From NCBI GenBank assembly GCA_023238725.1, contig CM041541.1, forward strand, positions 12,668,544 to 12,732,543: 64,000 nucleotides of DNA. The letters run 5' to 3'. The notes under the pieces are model-generated. The model did no database searches. It saw nothing but the letters and a program-made list of their open reading frames with translations, and was not told the origin of the DNA. Below, in pieces: positions 1 through 13,000 of the stretch. Positions within the stretch are counted from its first letter, which is position 1; every line of letters starts with the position of its first letter. The position numbers and the translations under genes are program-made. Source of the DNA: Scortum barcoo (lineage: Eukaryota; Chordata; Actinopteri; Centrarchiformes; Terapontidae).

Positions 1-2439
1 ATTCCTGTTGGATACTGATGACTGTTTGGAGGATTATTTTATTTACAAAAACACTTTTTTGTTTTTTACTCACTTATAGGCCTCATGTCTACTTTATCTA
101 CTTTATTACTGCAACAGTTGAACAAATCAAGTGAAAAACAGAAATAAATTACCTCATTTAAAAGTTTTATTACATTTGTCTCCTGTAATCCTCCCTGAAA
201 CATCCCAAGATTAAGATTAAGATTTATTGTCATCACATGGAGACGTCGCTGGCAAATTCTCGAGTCTCTAAACAACAAATACAGCAGATTTGATGCAGCT
301 CAAAACCAAGTCTGGATTATTTCATCTGATCTGATGTCAGAATAATTTTGAACAACCAATTTTCAAGATTTGATCCAATCCAATCAGTTTATTTCTCAGT
401 TTGCTTCAGGCTTCTTTCCCTTCAGTGTGCCGACCTGCATCATTTTCCCCGTTAATCAATAAATCCTCTCTGAACTTTCACCTCCACAGCCACGTCTGCT
501 GCCCTTTGTGGTGGAGTTAACGTCACAGAGGAAAAAAGTTAGAGTGAAGAGAAACAGAAATCAATGAGGGACACACACTGAAGCATTTATAGGTTATTTA
601 CTGAGGGCAGACTGAACAAAACAACCACAATGAATACAAACTGACCAGGAAGAAACAAAAAGGACCAAAGTATAAGACGTGATTATCTGATTGTCATGTA
701 TAATAAACAATTTTTTGCACTTAATTATTATTTAATGATATGAAAAAGGGACAATATTTGCGTGACTTTTGCAGGGAATTTCCAATGAAACTTAACAAAA
801 AGAACCAAAATATTTTTATAAAAATGAGATATTCTTTTGTCCCGTTGTTTCTGGAGCTTTTCCACTATCATTCACAGTTAATTGTGCACAGTATTGTTGC
901 AGAATAACATCCAGAAACAGGGTGTTTGTGTTGCGAGGAAACTTTATTTGGTCTCTTTTCCTGAAAAAAACCTGCCTCGAATCTTGATGTGGCATCGATT
1001 TGTGACCCAGCACAGAGACAACAAACACTTTGAGTTTGTTTGTCGAGTTTCGATGAACAAAACGGAGCAAACAACAGACTAAAAGCTCTCACAAACTAAA
1101 GTTTAATGAGTTTATAATTCAGCTCTTTCACGTTAATTGGACGGCGGCTGCTCTCAGGTGTGTCCTTTTTGTATTTTTATTACTAATAAACTCCCAAATT
1201 AAACCTCCAATCAGTCAGAATGAGTAAAAAGCAGCTGTGTGGATATTCGGGGCCTTTAAGGAGGATTAGTATTCGTAGTAAAGAGACGAGGAAACACACA
1301 ACCTGAGTCATCAAGGCCTCGCTAATTGTTCTTCCTGACCTCCTCCTGCATTGATTTCCCTGCTTAATGAATGTGTGTGAGATCAATAAAACAAATTATA
1401 AGTAGGGTACACACACACACACACACTATCTGACTTTACAAGACCACAACTCACCACGATACCACCCTCCTCTCTCTCTCTCTCTCTCTCTCTAACAAGG
1501 CTGAGTCACCTGAAAGTCTCTCGCCCACACGGCCTCATCCATAAAACAAGAGCCTCCCTCGCTGATTTGCCTCTAATTTATTCCCCCGTCTCCTCCTCGC
1601 CGTTCCTCAGGTAACAGGCGACAAGACGAAAGGTTAAAGGAAATCAAAACACGCTGCCTTTACGAGCCGCTCTGCGTTTACACAAGGCGAAAAGAAGAAA
1701 AATGGATGAAAGTCTGGTTTATAAACGAGCAGCGTTTTAGTTCAACTGCACTTTTATTTCCTTTATTAAGTTTGGGGAAATATTACAGCACTGAAACTGA
1801 ATTTCTTCTTTAATATCTAATTAAATTTCCCCTAGTTTTATATTAAAATGTTGTTATATGCATTTATTTGTCTTTTGTAAAAGTATTTCTCTTCTTCAGC
1901 AGAAACAGGTGATTTGCTAAAATGTGAATTTAAAATTTCACAACTGATTTTCTTCACTTTGGTTTAGATGTGTTTAGTATTTAACCTGATGAAGGTGCAG
2001 GAATAATAACATTAGAAGTTATTATCGGTCTTCAATGGAGTGAAATTGAGTTTTTCTTTTGATAAATTCCTGCTTTAACCAGTTTTATTTCACTAATTGA
2101 ACAATCGAGGTCGAGAACAACTTTCTGAGAGACAGTCACAACTCAAGGTCCTCTTACTCTTTTCTTTCAGAGCTTTGGATCGCAGACTCAGTTTTCATCA
2201 GCGGTCGCATTAAAAGAAATAAAGTTTTTATCTTACAGCATCAGGAGGAAATTAAGACAAATTCATGAGCTTCATCAGGGAAAATGTTTGGCACAAAGAG
2301 GGAGGATAGAGGCACATTTGTACTTCACAAATAATGGGAACTATCTGAAATATTTATCATAAATCAATGCAAAAAGCAGGAAAAATGGATATTGATAACT
2401 CTGGAGACAAAAACAAAACTTCAGTGAACTAAATAAAAC

Positions 2440-2660
2440 TGCAGATTTACTCCTCTACAGGTGAAAGTCCTGCATTTAAAACCTTTATCAAGTAAAAGTA
2501 TGTGAGTATCATCAGCTAAATGTAAAGTCTGAAAAGATAAAGGAGCACTTTGTCCTTCAGTTTATCACAAACGTTCAACATCAACACATCTGGAGATTTT
2601 CACCGGACAGGAGGGAAGACTGAGATGGAGTGAAAGTTTAAAGTTACTCGAGTAAAGTAC
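2440..2660. repeat. dispersed ACTTTTACTTAAGTAC-type element
   Basis: CTCCTCTACAGGTGAAAGTC followed by TGCATTTAAAAC, AAGTAAAAGTATGTGAGTAT and ACTCGAGTAAAGTAC matches the pattern of a short palindromic fish element. Other copies lie near 8.97, 27.0, 30.4, 52.2, 57.1, 58.3 and 63.7 kb. Confidence 0.5.
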
Positions 2661-3686
2661 AACTAACTCAAATTTGTATGAGTTAGCACTGATTTGATCT
2701 TTCCTGAAACATTTCTTGGCACAAAGTTCCCAACAACGTCACAAAATGAAATGACGCAAACTGGGAAACAGTGCAGCTGATGTCGAATCGAGCAGGAAGT
2801 GAATTTCACGACTCGCTGCGTGACCGATGGAGACGTGACGAAACACAAAGGAGATATTTTGGTCCTGTTTTTATCTTTCGAGGACTCATTAGATTCTCTT
2901 TCCGCAGCAGGTGAGACCAGCTCGACCTGTTTCATCCTCCAAAAACTCCCCAACAGATGAAACGGACCGAAGCTTTTCATCTCACCACCTGTTTTACATA
3001 TTCAAAAGCATCTCGGAGCAATGACAGGAAGATCAGTGTGTTTTATTCTCTGATTTGCTGGACAGACATATTCTCAGATTAGCAGAATAACAGATCTGAA
3101 TCCCAGCTGGATTTATGAACAGGCTGCATCTTCCAAACATCAAACCTCAGGCGATAAAAACTCAACTTTAGGACTTTGGAGGTGAACATTTCTCTCTGAG
3201 CAAAGGGAATCTGTACAGTTACACACAGTGTGAGGTGATTTATGCTCTCTGTTAAAAGGAGAGTTTTTATCACGTTCGCTGAGTCGTTTCCAGGAGACAA
3301 GCAGGAACGTGGAGTCATGAAGAGGCAAAGGACGCCTCTGTGAAGGTGGCCCGTCCTCTGAGGGTGAATGATTATCTGCTTTAATTAAAGCACATTAAAG
3401 CCTGAGTGTGTGTTTGTGTGGGTACGAGGAAAGATTTGTGTGCATTCATGTGTGGTGTTTGTGTATGCATTAATGCATCAGCAGCACATGTAGTCAGTGT
3501 GTGCGTTCATGTGTGATGTTTGGATGTTTGTGTGTGTGTGTGTGTTGTTTGTGTCGGCGTCACAACACACTCGACACGATGCACATGTCGTTTAATGAAC
3601 GCCCTCATGCAGAAAGACTTTCGTGGTTTGCACATTTTATGGAGGTGGAAAGATTTCATCAACCCTTTGCTGCTCTTCCTGGAGGT

Positions 3687-3790
3687 GTTTAGCTTAGCTT
3701 AGCACAAAGACTGGAAGCAGGGGGTAACTGTTAGCATAGCTTTCAAAATAAGCAGGAAAAAACACAACAATGGCTCCAAATCCTGTAAAC
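3687..3790. repeat. common teleost interspersed repeat (family uncertain)
   Basis: Contains AGCTTAGCTTAGCACAAAGA and GACTGGAAGCAGGGGGTAAC. I recognise this block as a frequently dispersed fish sequence. Ends and class cannot be set by eye. Confidence 0.55.
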
Positions 3791-4327
3791 AAAATGTCAA
3801 AATGAGATGTTGTGGCGGAGATTTGGAGATTTTGGAGATTTGGCATGAATGTACTGCATCATTTGATATTAATATAAAAATATTAGAATACTTTTCCCAT
3901 AAAATATAGTAAATGTATGCAAAAACACATCTAAATAAATGACTTCATGCCACAAACAATATTCCACTGTTACATATAATCACTGTCAATAATCAATAAT
4001 ACGGATCTACTGCACAGTTTTACCTTTAATTGGTGCGATTGAGTGTTTTAAATCCAGATTTACTTTAAGTGAAATCAATTTGGTTGTTTCTATAAAGTAT
4101 ATTTTGAGTTCAGCGCTGAAAAAACTATGAAGTGTAGCTGCAGGTGTTTTCTTGAATTACGGTGAAGCTAAAAAATAATCAAACCTAACAAGGAATGTAA
4201 GATAAATAAGAAATAAAATAAAATAAATCCAAAGTTAAACATCCTTATGACCTTTCCAATACTTGTATTTTCAGAAAACGTACACACACACAATCTCTTT
4301 CATTTTATGTCGTTTTAAATTTTCTGT

Positions 4328-5587
4328 TTTATTGAAACCTTCTGAACAAAAACACTGAACAGATTTCAGATCTGCGACCTCTCACAGGTGAAACGACATC
4401 GAGGTGTTAATACTCAGTCGGCTTCAGTACAAATATATAAACTGTTCAGAGCGTGTTCGTATCTAAAACAGTTACAGAAACACTGCAGAGTCACAAAACA
4501 AAATGAAGAGAAACAAGAAAAACACTGAATGAATGACTGAAATGAATAAATGAAGAATAAAAGCATCAAAGCTGATTGATTGTACTAAATGATTAAAAGC
4601 ACAAATCAGAAACAAAAAGGCTTCTTTAAATAGAAATTTCACAAAACTAGATCTTTTCTAACTTTTCACAGTTTAAAGTCACATTTTATTTATTTAAGCA
4701 GTAAACTGTGCTGATGTGTCTTTTTCTTATTTAAAAGTCCTCTGCTAAAGAAAATAAAAATAATCATTGGTCATCATGCTGCACTTCATTTAACTTTAGC
4801 TGGAATTTCTACTTTTCTGCTCATCGCGGTAGCATTTGCACAAATATTTACCATTTTTATTATTCTGAAATAAATCTAAGGTCCATCTTTATCTCTTAGT
4901 TTTTGACAAATTAAAACATTTGTGCAAACAACAGTTTTAAAATAAGAATAACAGACGAGAATAACACTGTCTGACTGATAATACATCCTCTGTGTTGGTC
5001 TGTAGGTATAAAAAATAAAAGTATATCTCACATAAACAGATATACTGTATTTTACTGCATTAACCACATTAAAGTTAGTACTGCGCCACCTGTTTTTGGC
5101 AAACTAATTTCTGACAAATGTCCCCAATGTTTTATCGAGGAAATGATTTCTGATTTGTTTTTTATTGCCGTCATTTGGCTTTTCTAAAGATGACATAAAG
5201 GTCAAAGGTCACAGCATGTTTGGTTTTATACTGCAGCGGTTGAGGTCTTGATGTCGTCCTGAGGGAGATAAATTATACGTGCTACAGCAAAAAAAAAGAG
5301 CGAGAGACGGGAAGAGAAACTGTAATAATAACGTCAGATGTGATAGATAAATAAAAAGAAAAACACAAAGATACAAAAGATGTTAAAAGGGAAAAACTCT
5401 GGAGATGATGAAGACAAAGGGTGAGGTAGAGAAGAGACGGACAAAGGAAAAGGAAAGGAAACGTGAAATGTATGAACGAAAACAGTAAGAGGCAGATCAC
5501 AGTTTCACATCCAGAGATCGTCCAGAGTTGCTGAAGAAGCCGAAGAAGAAAAACCCTCACAAGTTTTGTTTTGGTGGATGAAAATGT
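4328..5587 (-). other. sh3bp4: probable sh3bp4 3'UTR (end not fixed)
   Basis: After the stop codon there is no further family-like coding sequence. Several minus-strand AATAAA signals follow, at 5166-5161, 4861-4856, 4690-4685 and 4333-4328. The sequence cannot decide which is used, so the outermost is taken as the limit. Confidence 0.35.
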
Positions 5588-5812
5588 TCACACAGCAAAG
5601 TCTCCGTACCCGGTGGGGCAGAAGGCAGCGCTGCGGAGGGTGTCGAGGCAGTTGACGAGGATCAGTGTGCCCGTCAGGTGCTTCCACCTCTTGGTGATCG
5701 GGTTCCTCATCTTGTCCAGCCCCAGGTGCAGCTCCTGGATCACGTCCCGGTAGCTGTCGCCCACGTGGGCGGCCCACGTCAGGAGGAAGTCGTAGGCTGG
5801 TTTCCACATGGA
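5588..5812 (-). CDS. sh3bp4: sh3bp4 last coding exon
   Basis: The acceptor is CCCTTCAG|TCC. The exon encodes SMWKPAYDFLLTW, then DSYRDVIQELHLGLDKM, then ITKRWKHLTGTLILVN, and ends GYGDFAV before TGA at 5590-5588. The penultimate region is nearly invariant in the family. Only the extreme C-terminus differs from the mammalian form. Confidence 0.95.
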   Translation of the reverse strand, partial: SMWKPAYDFLLTWAAHVGDSYRDVIQELHLGLDKMRNPITKRWKHLTGTLILVNCLDTLRSAAFCPTGYGDFAV

Positions 5813-7700
5813 CTGAAGGGTCAGAGAGGAAGAAGAAGAAGAAGAAGAGTTTTTAAGGTGAAGAAGGCAAAAGACTAGATGAACTTTTGTTGTCTTTGCT
5901 TGAAGATGTTCGACTTGTTTTTCTAAATTTTATTAAAAATGTTCTGGAATTTGCATCAAACATCAGATTATATATAAATATATTGGAGATAAAACTTCCT
6001 TTAATCTGAAGAGATATATTTTTAGATTCAAGCTGACGTGCACTTCCTGCAGATAACTTTACTCCCGAGGTCCACTGTGAATAAATGCCAATAATAAAGG
6101 AAAAAGACCTCCTTATAACCTCTGAACTTGCCTGAAGATCTTCACATTTTCTTCAAGTTTTCTTCAATATCAAAATAATCCAGATTAGACCACTGCAAAC
6201 AGGAACCCCTAACAGCTAATTCATCTTACTTTTAATGCTGCTGACAAAATGTAAACAAATGTAGGTTTAAAAAACTTGGACTTTGACGAGCCCTGTGTAT
6301 ATAATTTGCTCAGATCTCTCACCTCGTTGTCCAGCAGGCCGTTCTTGTCCCGGTGTGGAGCTTCGTAAGCCTCCATCTGCTGTCGGGACACTCGGGCGAG
6401 TTTCTCGGCGAGTTCCCTCCACCGCGACGCCACCTCCACCGCCGTGGTCAGCAAGACGAAGTCCAGGACCAGTCGGGCAACCAGACCTTGGCAGTCCATC
6501 TTCAGTAAAGCCTGATGGGGGAACAAGAGGCAGTGTGGTAGAAAGAAATATTAATGTAATGTATTATGTAATGTATTAATGTAATCTTGGATGTTCTTGG
6601 CTTCCATAGAAAACATGCACTATTTTCTATTTCTTTATATTTCTATGTTTTTGCCTTTCTCCCATCCTGAAATCTCTGATCTTTCCATTGAGATCTGCTG
6701 TTTGTCTGCTTAAAAACAACCGTCTTTGTGTGAAGTTGTATGGAGATAATCATAAAGCCTTCCTGTAAGGAGTCATGTCCCTCAGGCTGCTGCTGTAAAT
6801 ATGTTCTTACCCAGCTAACCCGGTTAAATGAGGGTTAGAAAATACAGAGCATTAATAAAAGCAGCTGACTGGAAAATACACTGCAGGCAAGATTTTTCTC
6901 GAAAAGAGGCACAACGGCCACAAGAGCAAAAAAAAAAAGAAAAAAGAAAATGCAGTGTGTGCATTTGTGTGTGTGTCCATCCAGAGATAAGACTTAGCTT
7001 GAGACAAAGCAGAGGTCTGAACCACTGCAGCATTTTATCCAAACACACTTTAAAGACATGCTCCAGTCCTCTCAGGGTCTTTACAGGAGAGGTTTCTCTT
7101 TGCTGCCAGCCCCAGAAAGCTGCAAGTGCCTACTTTTACTCTGACTTTAAGATATTTCAACCTGAAAATACTGCGTGAAAAGCAAAGAGGCTGCGAATAA
7201 ATATCAATCATGAGGCAGGAATTATGCGCCCTAAAGCTCATTAATACGCTTTGCAAGATGTTGAAAGCAGCAAAACAAAAACAGGAAGCAACAGAAAAAG
7301 ATGTTATATATGAGGAGGCTTTCATGTTAAGATATGAAAGAGGAGGAGGGAAGACAGCGGTGACTTTTCCGTTCATTAAAGGCTTCATAAGAGCAGATCA
7401 GAGGTCAGTTGTGTTCAGTCGTCATCAGGTGAGATTTGTTTTTATCCCGAATGTGATGTGATTGATCTCATCTGTCTCCGGATTACTCACATCCACGAGA
7501 GATAAAAATAAATGTGTTTCGGGTTCAGTGTTTTTTTTGTGAATCATATTAAAGATTTCTCAGATGCACTCGGGTTAAAAAAATGTAAAGATTTTATTAA
7601 AACATGTTTTCTTCGACTGCCGAGCCTCAACTTGATTTAATGGAGCTGGAGTGTTTTTCTACCCATTCAGCCTCCCTGTCAGTCAGCTGTCAGCTGCTAA

Positions 7701-7732
<32 letters not shown>

Positions 7733-9974
7733 ACACACACACACACACTCGAATATGAATAAAAAAAAAAAAAAAAAGATTTCTCTTCTTTCCAGTCACT
7801 CAGATTCAAATTCACGCAAAAATATTTTGGCAGAATAAAAAAGTTTCCCGTCACACAACAAACAGATGTTTTCACAGGAACATGAGCTATAAAATGATCA
7901 GATAACCTCTGTTTGATACACACGTATGAAAAGAAATGACTCAGGGAAAGTACAAGAACCTCAAGTTGTAAACTATTTCCTTTCTAATCTTAATGAACAA
8001 TAATTAATGAATCATTAAAACAGTTTAAATGTGTGATGTGATGGCTTTTTGTGACACCATAATAAAAGTTAATGAAGTATTTCAATCACAAATGCAAGTG
8101 AATTACTTGAACTACAAATTAAATGTGATAAAATAATAAATGTTGGCTGTAAGCGTAACAATAAATCACAATAAAACTGCATTTTTATCATAATAATTCA
8201 ACTTACAGGCTTTTCTTGAGGATTTAAATGACAATAAATAAGAATAAAACATGTTAATACTTTGAACAAGCTCAGTCAGTTTGGTCTGTTCATGCATATT
8301 TATTATTGATTAACCTGCAGATTATTTTCTTGACTGAATCATGGTTCATTTTATCTGAAATTTGCGCTCAGATTACTTATTTTATCTGACCTAACTGTGA
8401 AAAATGCAAAAATTCTGAGTTTACTGTCAAATATGAGAAAGGAAAGCATCATATTCTGATGTTTTAGAGGCAAACTTTGTGCTTTTTTGCTTAAGAAATG
8501 ACTTTAAAGATTAAATTAATTATCAAAACAGCTGCTGATCAAATAACAGTCGGCTAATCTATCAATAAATTGTAGAAAACAGAAGAGCGTGCATGTGTAT
8601 AATCTGATGTTTTAATCTGACCGACTGAAGGAGACGAGCTGCAGCCTCCAGAAGATAATTAGAAAAATAAATTCTCCAACTGGTTTTTTAATTAAAAATT
8701 CGAGAAAATGGACAGAATGTGATGAAGATTAAATAAAGTTTTGGATCAAAGTGCAGAGAGGGAAGAAAACCAAAAACCTCCCACATGTAATCAATGACTT
8801 TATTTATGATCCTCCACTGATCTGATCACAGCTGCTCGAATGGAAGCAACTCAGCTAATATATTATTCATTATTCAATTTATTTAACCACTGATTGATTA
8901 ATTATTAACACCCAACACTGAACATATGTTTCATCTTTCTGTGATACTGATTCATGAGAAAATAAACGGTTGTGGGAAGTACTTTATTCAAATATAATTT
9001 TGAGGTAACTGCACTTTACTTACACCTCTACTGGAAAAATATTATACTTTTAACTACATTACATTCATATTAAAAACAAACAAAGTGTGATCATCTTTAT
9101 AAAACAAAAGTTTTGACTAAAATGAGAAAGTAGTTCAAACGATTAGCTAAATACTTGAGTACATTTTCTTTAAAACACTATTTAAGTATAATTATACAAT
9201 TAAAATGACAAATTTAGCTTGTAATCAAGTATTTCTACACTCTGGTTTAGTTACTTTAATTTGAAATAAGATGTGAATACTTCAAATCAGCTTATAAAAT
9301 ATCTTAATTTTTTTTTATTTTAGTAATTAAACCACCCAATAGATTATATAATAAAATATAAAGTAGTGAAAACTGGCTTTGTCTTTATAATATTAAAACA
9401 TCATGACAGGAGCTTTTGTGCAAATTGAGTATTTTTAGTCTTCATACTTGACTTTATTTGGCTGAAAATACTCCTGGGACCATATTTACGAGGCTTCACA
9501 CTACAAAAAGTTGCTCGTAATGATGCAATTGAAGAAACTTTTGGATGTGGCTGCAGGTCACAGTGCTGTTGAATGTTTACATGTTGGCCTCAAATATCAA
9601 ACTTTGGCTCACACAGGAAGAAACCTTTTATAATCCCAAGGTTGTGTCATTTCCATTTATTAGCATAATCTACTTTTTACAGCGTCTTTCACTCCTTTTC
9701 ACATCTTTTATCTCTTTTATCTTCTCTGTTATGAGCTGCAGTCTGTAATAAAGTGAATTAACCTGGATAACCTCCAACGCGTCCAAACCAAACTGACATG
9801 ATGAATTATTTGGTTTTGAAACAGGCACCTTGACAGCAGCACCTCTCTCTCTCTCTCTCTCTCTGTCTCTATCTCGCTCTACCACCTTGGCCATCGAGCA
9901 CTTTGGCCTCTCCTGTGACGTCGTCCGTCTGCTGATTCAGGCTTCACACGGGCTGCAGCCTAAATATAGACCCT

Positions 9975-10052
<78 letters not shown>

Positions 10053-13000
10053 TGAGCCTGCTGTCTGGAAACAAGCGTGATGTGTTCAAATGCAAATCGG
10101 GAGCTCCTGTACGGCAGAGATGTGTCGTTTAAACCCGGAAAGGATTAAAGCAGGAGACACGGCAGGAAGGTACTCGGTACTTCAAAATAAAGGTCAGGAG
10201 GTCAGAGTGCAGGCGGGTGGACTCATTGATCTTTAGCTCTCTATTGCTAATTTAATTTGCGTCAAAAAAACTAAATCATCATTTTGTTTTTGGGGAAAAA
10301 AGGCAAATGAGATGCTCGAGCTGCAGCAGATGGAGGTCAAAGGTCATTGTCAACTCTCCAGCTGGACTCATTTCATGTATAGTTCAATTTAATTCATAAA
10401 AACTTTTTTGACTTTTGACTTCATTTATAACAGCTTGTCCTCCTTAAAATGCCAAAATATACAAATTTCTTGATCTTTTCTCTGTCTGCAGCCTGTTTTT
10501 TAGTTGGTTTTAACACCTTAAATAACAGAATGGTCTATAAATAGAGGTCGGTCTGCTCCACAAGAGACTAAAGTGTCTGAACAATATGAGACGGCAGCGG
10601 CCGGCGGGAAGCCCCTGAGTGGACGGACAGACGGAGCTGACAGCTGAGCGAGCGGCTGTCAGAGAAATGAGCTTCACTTCCCAAAGCTTCAACGGGAAGG
10701 AGGGAGGAGGAGGGCAGATGATACCCTGACAGGTAGAGAAGAGAAAGAGAGAGAGAGTGAAAGAAAAACGAGGGCGAAAGGAAGAGAGGAGAAAAATGCA
10801 AAAAGGGCAGATGGAGCAGGACGTTTAAAGTACAAATTTAGTTATAATGTGCTAGAAAAAGTGTTAAAAAGGTCAAAATCACGAACTTTCACTTTAACTT
10901 TCATAAAATGCTTGTTAACAATGAGTCCGTGTAGTCAGTCGGAGAGTTCGATCCCAAAATAAACAGATTTTTGTTGTGATTTATCTGCCATAAATAAGTC
11001 AAACGGATGCTGAAATTACTAATTTATGACGCTTATTTATAAAAAGTCTGAATTCATATTTAGTCAGGTCTGTTTGCAAGAAGACAACAAGAAAAGAAAA
11101 GAAAAGAAAAGAAAAGAAAAGAAAAGAAAAGAAAAGAAAAGAAGATAACAGAAAAGATGTTCATGTTTCTGGTGTTTTCTCTCTTCCCACCTTTAAGCAT
11201 CATCAGCGTTTCTCTGCAGCTGATTTAGACTCAGTTTGATTGAAACGTCCCATCAGACCCAGATGGGCAGGAAGGTGGTGATTCCTGCGTTTGCACTTTT
11301 TGCTTTTGACACTTCAGATCAATCTCTTCCTTTGTGGATCTGCAGGAACTGACGAGAGGATTTAATCTGAAAAACCCTCAGAGGGCCGGTCGGGCTTCAC
11401 CTGACAGGAAGGTGAAACTTCGACTAAACTTAACAATCAACTTTGCAGCAGTCGTGTCGGGATAATCAAGCTGTTAAATATTCATCTCTTCATTAACACG
11501 CTGTTTTTTATTGGCTGTCACAGGGGATCGAGGCGTTTATTAAGAAGTCTAATTTTCCGAGCCGAGGACTCACTGCGGTGCTGTTACTGTCGAGTTTTAC
11601 TGCTGAAGGTTTTAGTCTGCGAGCTGGGGTTTGATTATGTTCCTCTGCAGGAGCGCTTGGCCCCGCCTCCCTGCAAAGATCTATTATTAAACGACGCTCT
11701 CCACTGCCGACAAACACAAGGGGCCTCTCTCATTTGTCCTCGGCTTTCGTAACTCGAGCTGCGGCGTTAAAAGATCTGCGGCGTTAAAAGATCTGCCAGG
11801 GCGGTGTCGGATGCCCCCCCGGGCATCCAGCTCCATCCTAATCAATGCCTGCTCACGTTTCACACCAGAACACCTGTCGGCTCGTGTGGAGGAAAGTGGA
11901 GGAGGGTTTGCAGGACGATGAGCTGCTTTAAACCCTGAAGACAAACCCCCGATGCTCAATCTGCTGCAACACTTTCATTTTTTAGACCATCCAGACAGAA
12001 ACTAAACTTTTCTTCACTTTCTACTTTTTGTGGTTTACATTCAGATCCTAGATTCTCAAACTTACCCAATAAAATAATAATTTTTCTCATATTTACCACT
12101 GATGTTGCCTTTAAAGCATCAATCATGGATAATTTTACACCTCTACGTCTCTGAAAATCCAACACATTTTTACACAAAGACAGTATAACAGGATATTTGT
12201 GGTTGTGCTGCAGAATAAAGAGCCTGTTAAATGAACGTTGGTCTCCACACAAAGATATGGAGATATTGGGTGCTGCTATGTGAGCAGCTTCTAATATTAC
12301 AAAGGAAAAATCCATTGTGAGCTGTTTAGATGAGGAGGAGCACATCATCAAGGTAAAATAACTCCTCTTATTGTTCATCAGGTTGTGTAGAAAACAGCAT
12401 ATTTTATCTTGTGCAAGTACAAGCCACATTTCCTGGAGCTTAGCAACACAAAGAAATAAAACTGTGGTATTATCGTGAAGTGTCACTTCAGTCCCGCTGA
12501 AGAAAACCATTTAAACATGCACTTAGAGCTGACAGTGTGGAAATGTACGATCAAAACATCAAACAGATCTCGATTAAACTGTGTTTGAGAGGCAAAATGA
12601 TGCAAACAGTGGATTAAAATAAAGATCATGATGAAGATTTTGGGAAAAACACAATCCACGAGAGAGAAGAAAAGATTGATTCTCATGTCTGTACAGTAAA
12701 AATGGAGCCGGAGTCAGTTAATAATTAATAATGAATCTAACAAAGGGAGGAGATTCACTGTATTATACCCTCTTAAGTAAAAACAACGCCTTGTTCGTCT
12801 TCAGTATCTTGTCCCTACCTGCAGTGGATCTGTAGGTGTGTCTCATCTCGTACCACATCTCTCCCAAACCTAATTTTTCTGCTGCTCTGCCTTCTCCTCC
12901 TCTCTCATTACAGAAACCATCTCAGCGAGGCGTTTTATCCCTCCTCCTCCTCACCTCCTCCTAACCTCCAGTCTCGCTCCTGATTTCCAGTTTGTGCTCA

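Larger units (their letters stand above)
1..4327. other. intergenic DNA downstream of sh3bp4
   Basis: AT-rich, with no family-recognisable coding sequence. It holds short microsatellites ((AC)n at 1410-1427, (TC)n at 1471-1492, (GT)n near 3530), an ACTTTTACTTAAGTAC-type dispersed repeat near 2440-2660, and a common teleost repeat at 3687-3790. Open frames are short and overlap on several strands. Confidence 0.6.

Noticed and set aside
5505..5878. Arg/Pro-rich frames over the last sh3bp4 exon
   Set aside because: Shadows of the true frame, which reads WKPAYDFLLTW to the stop at 5588.
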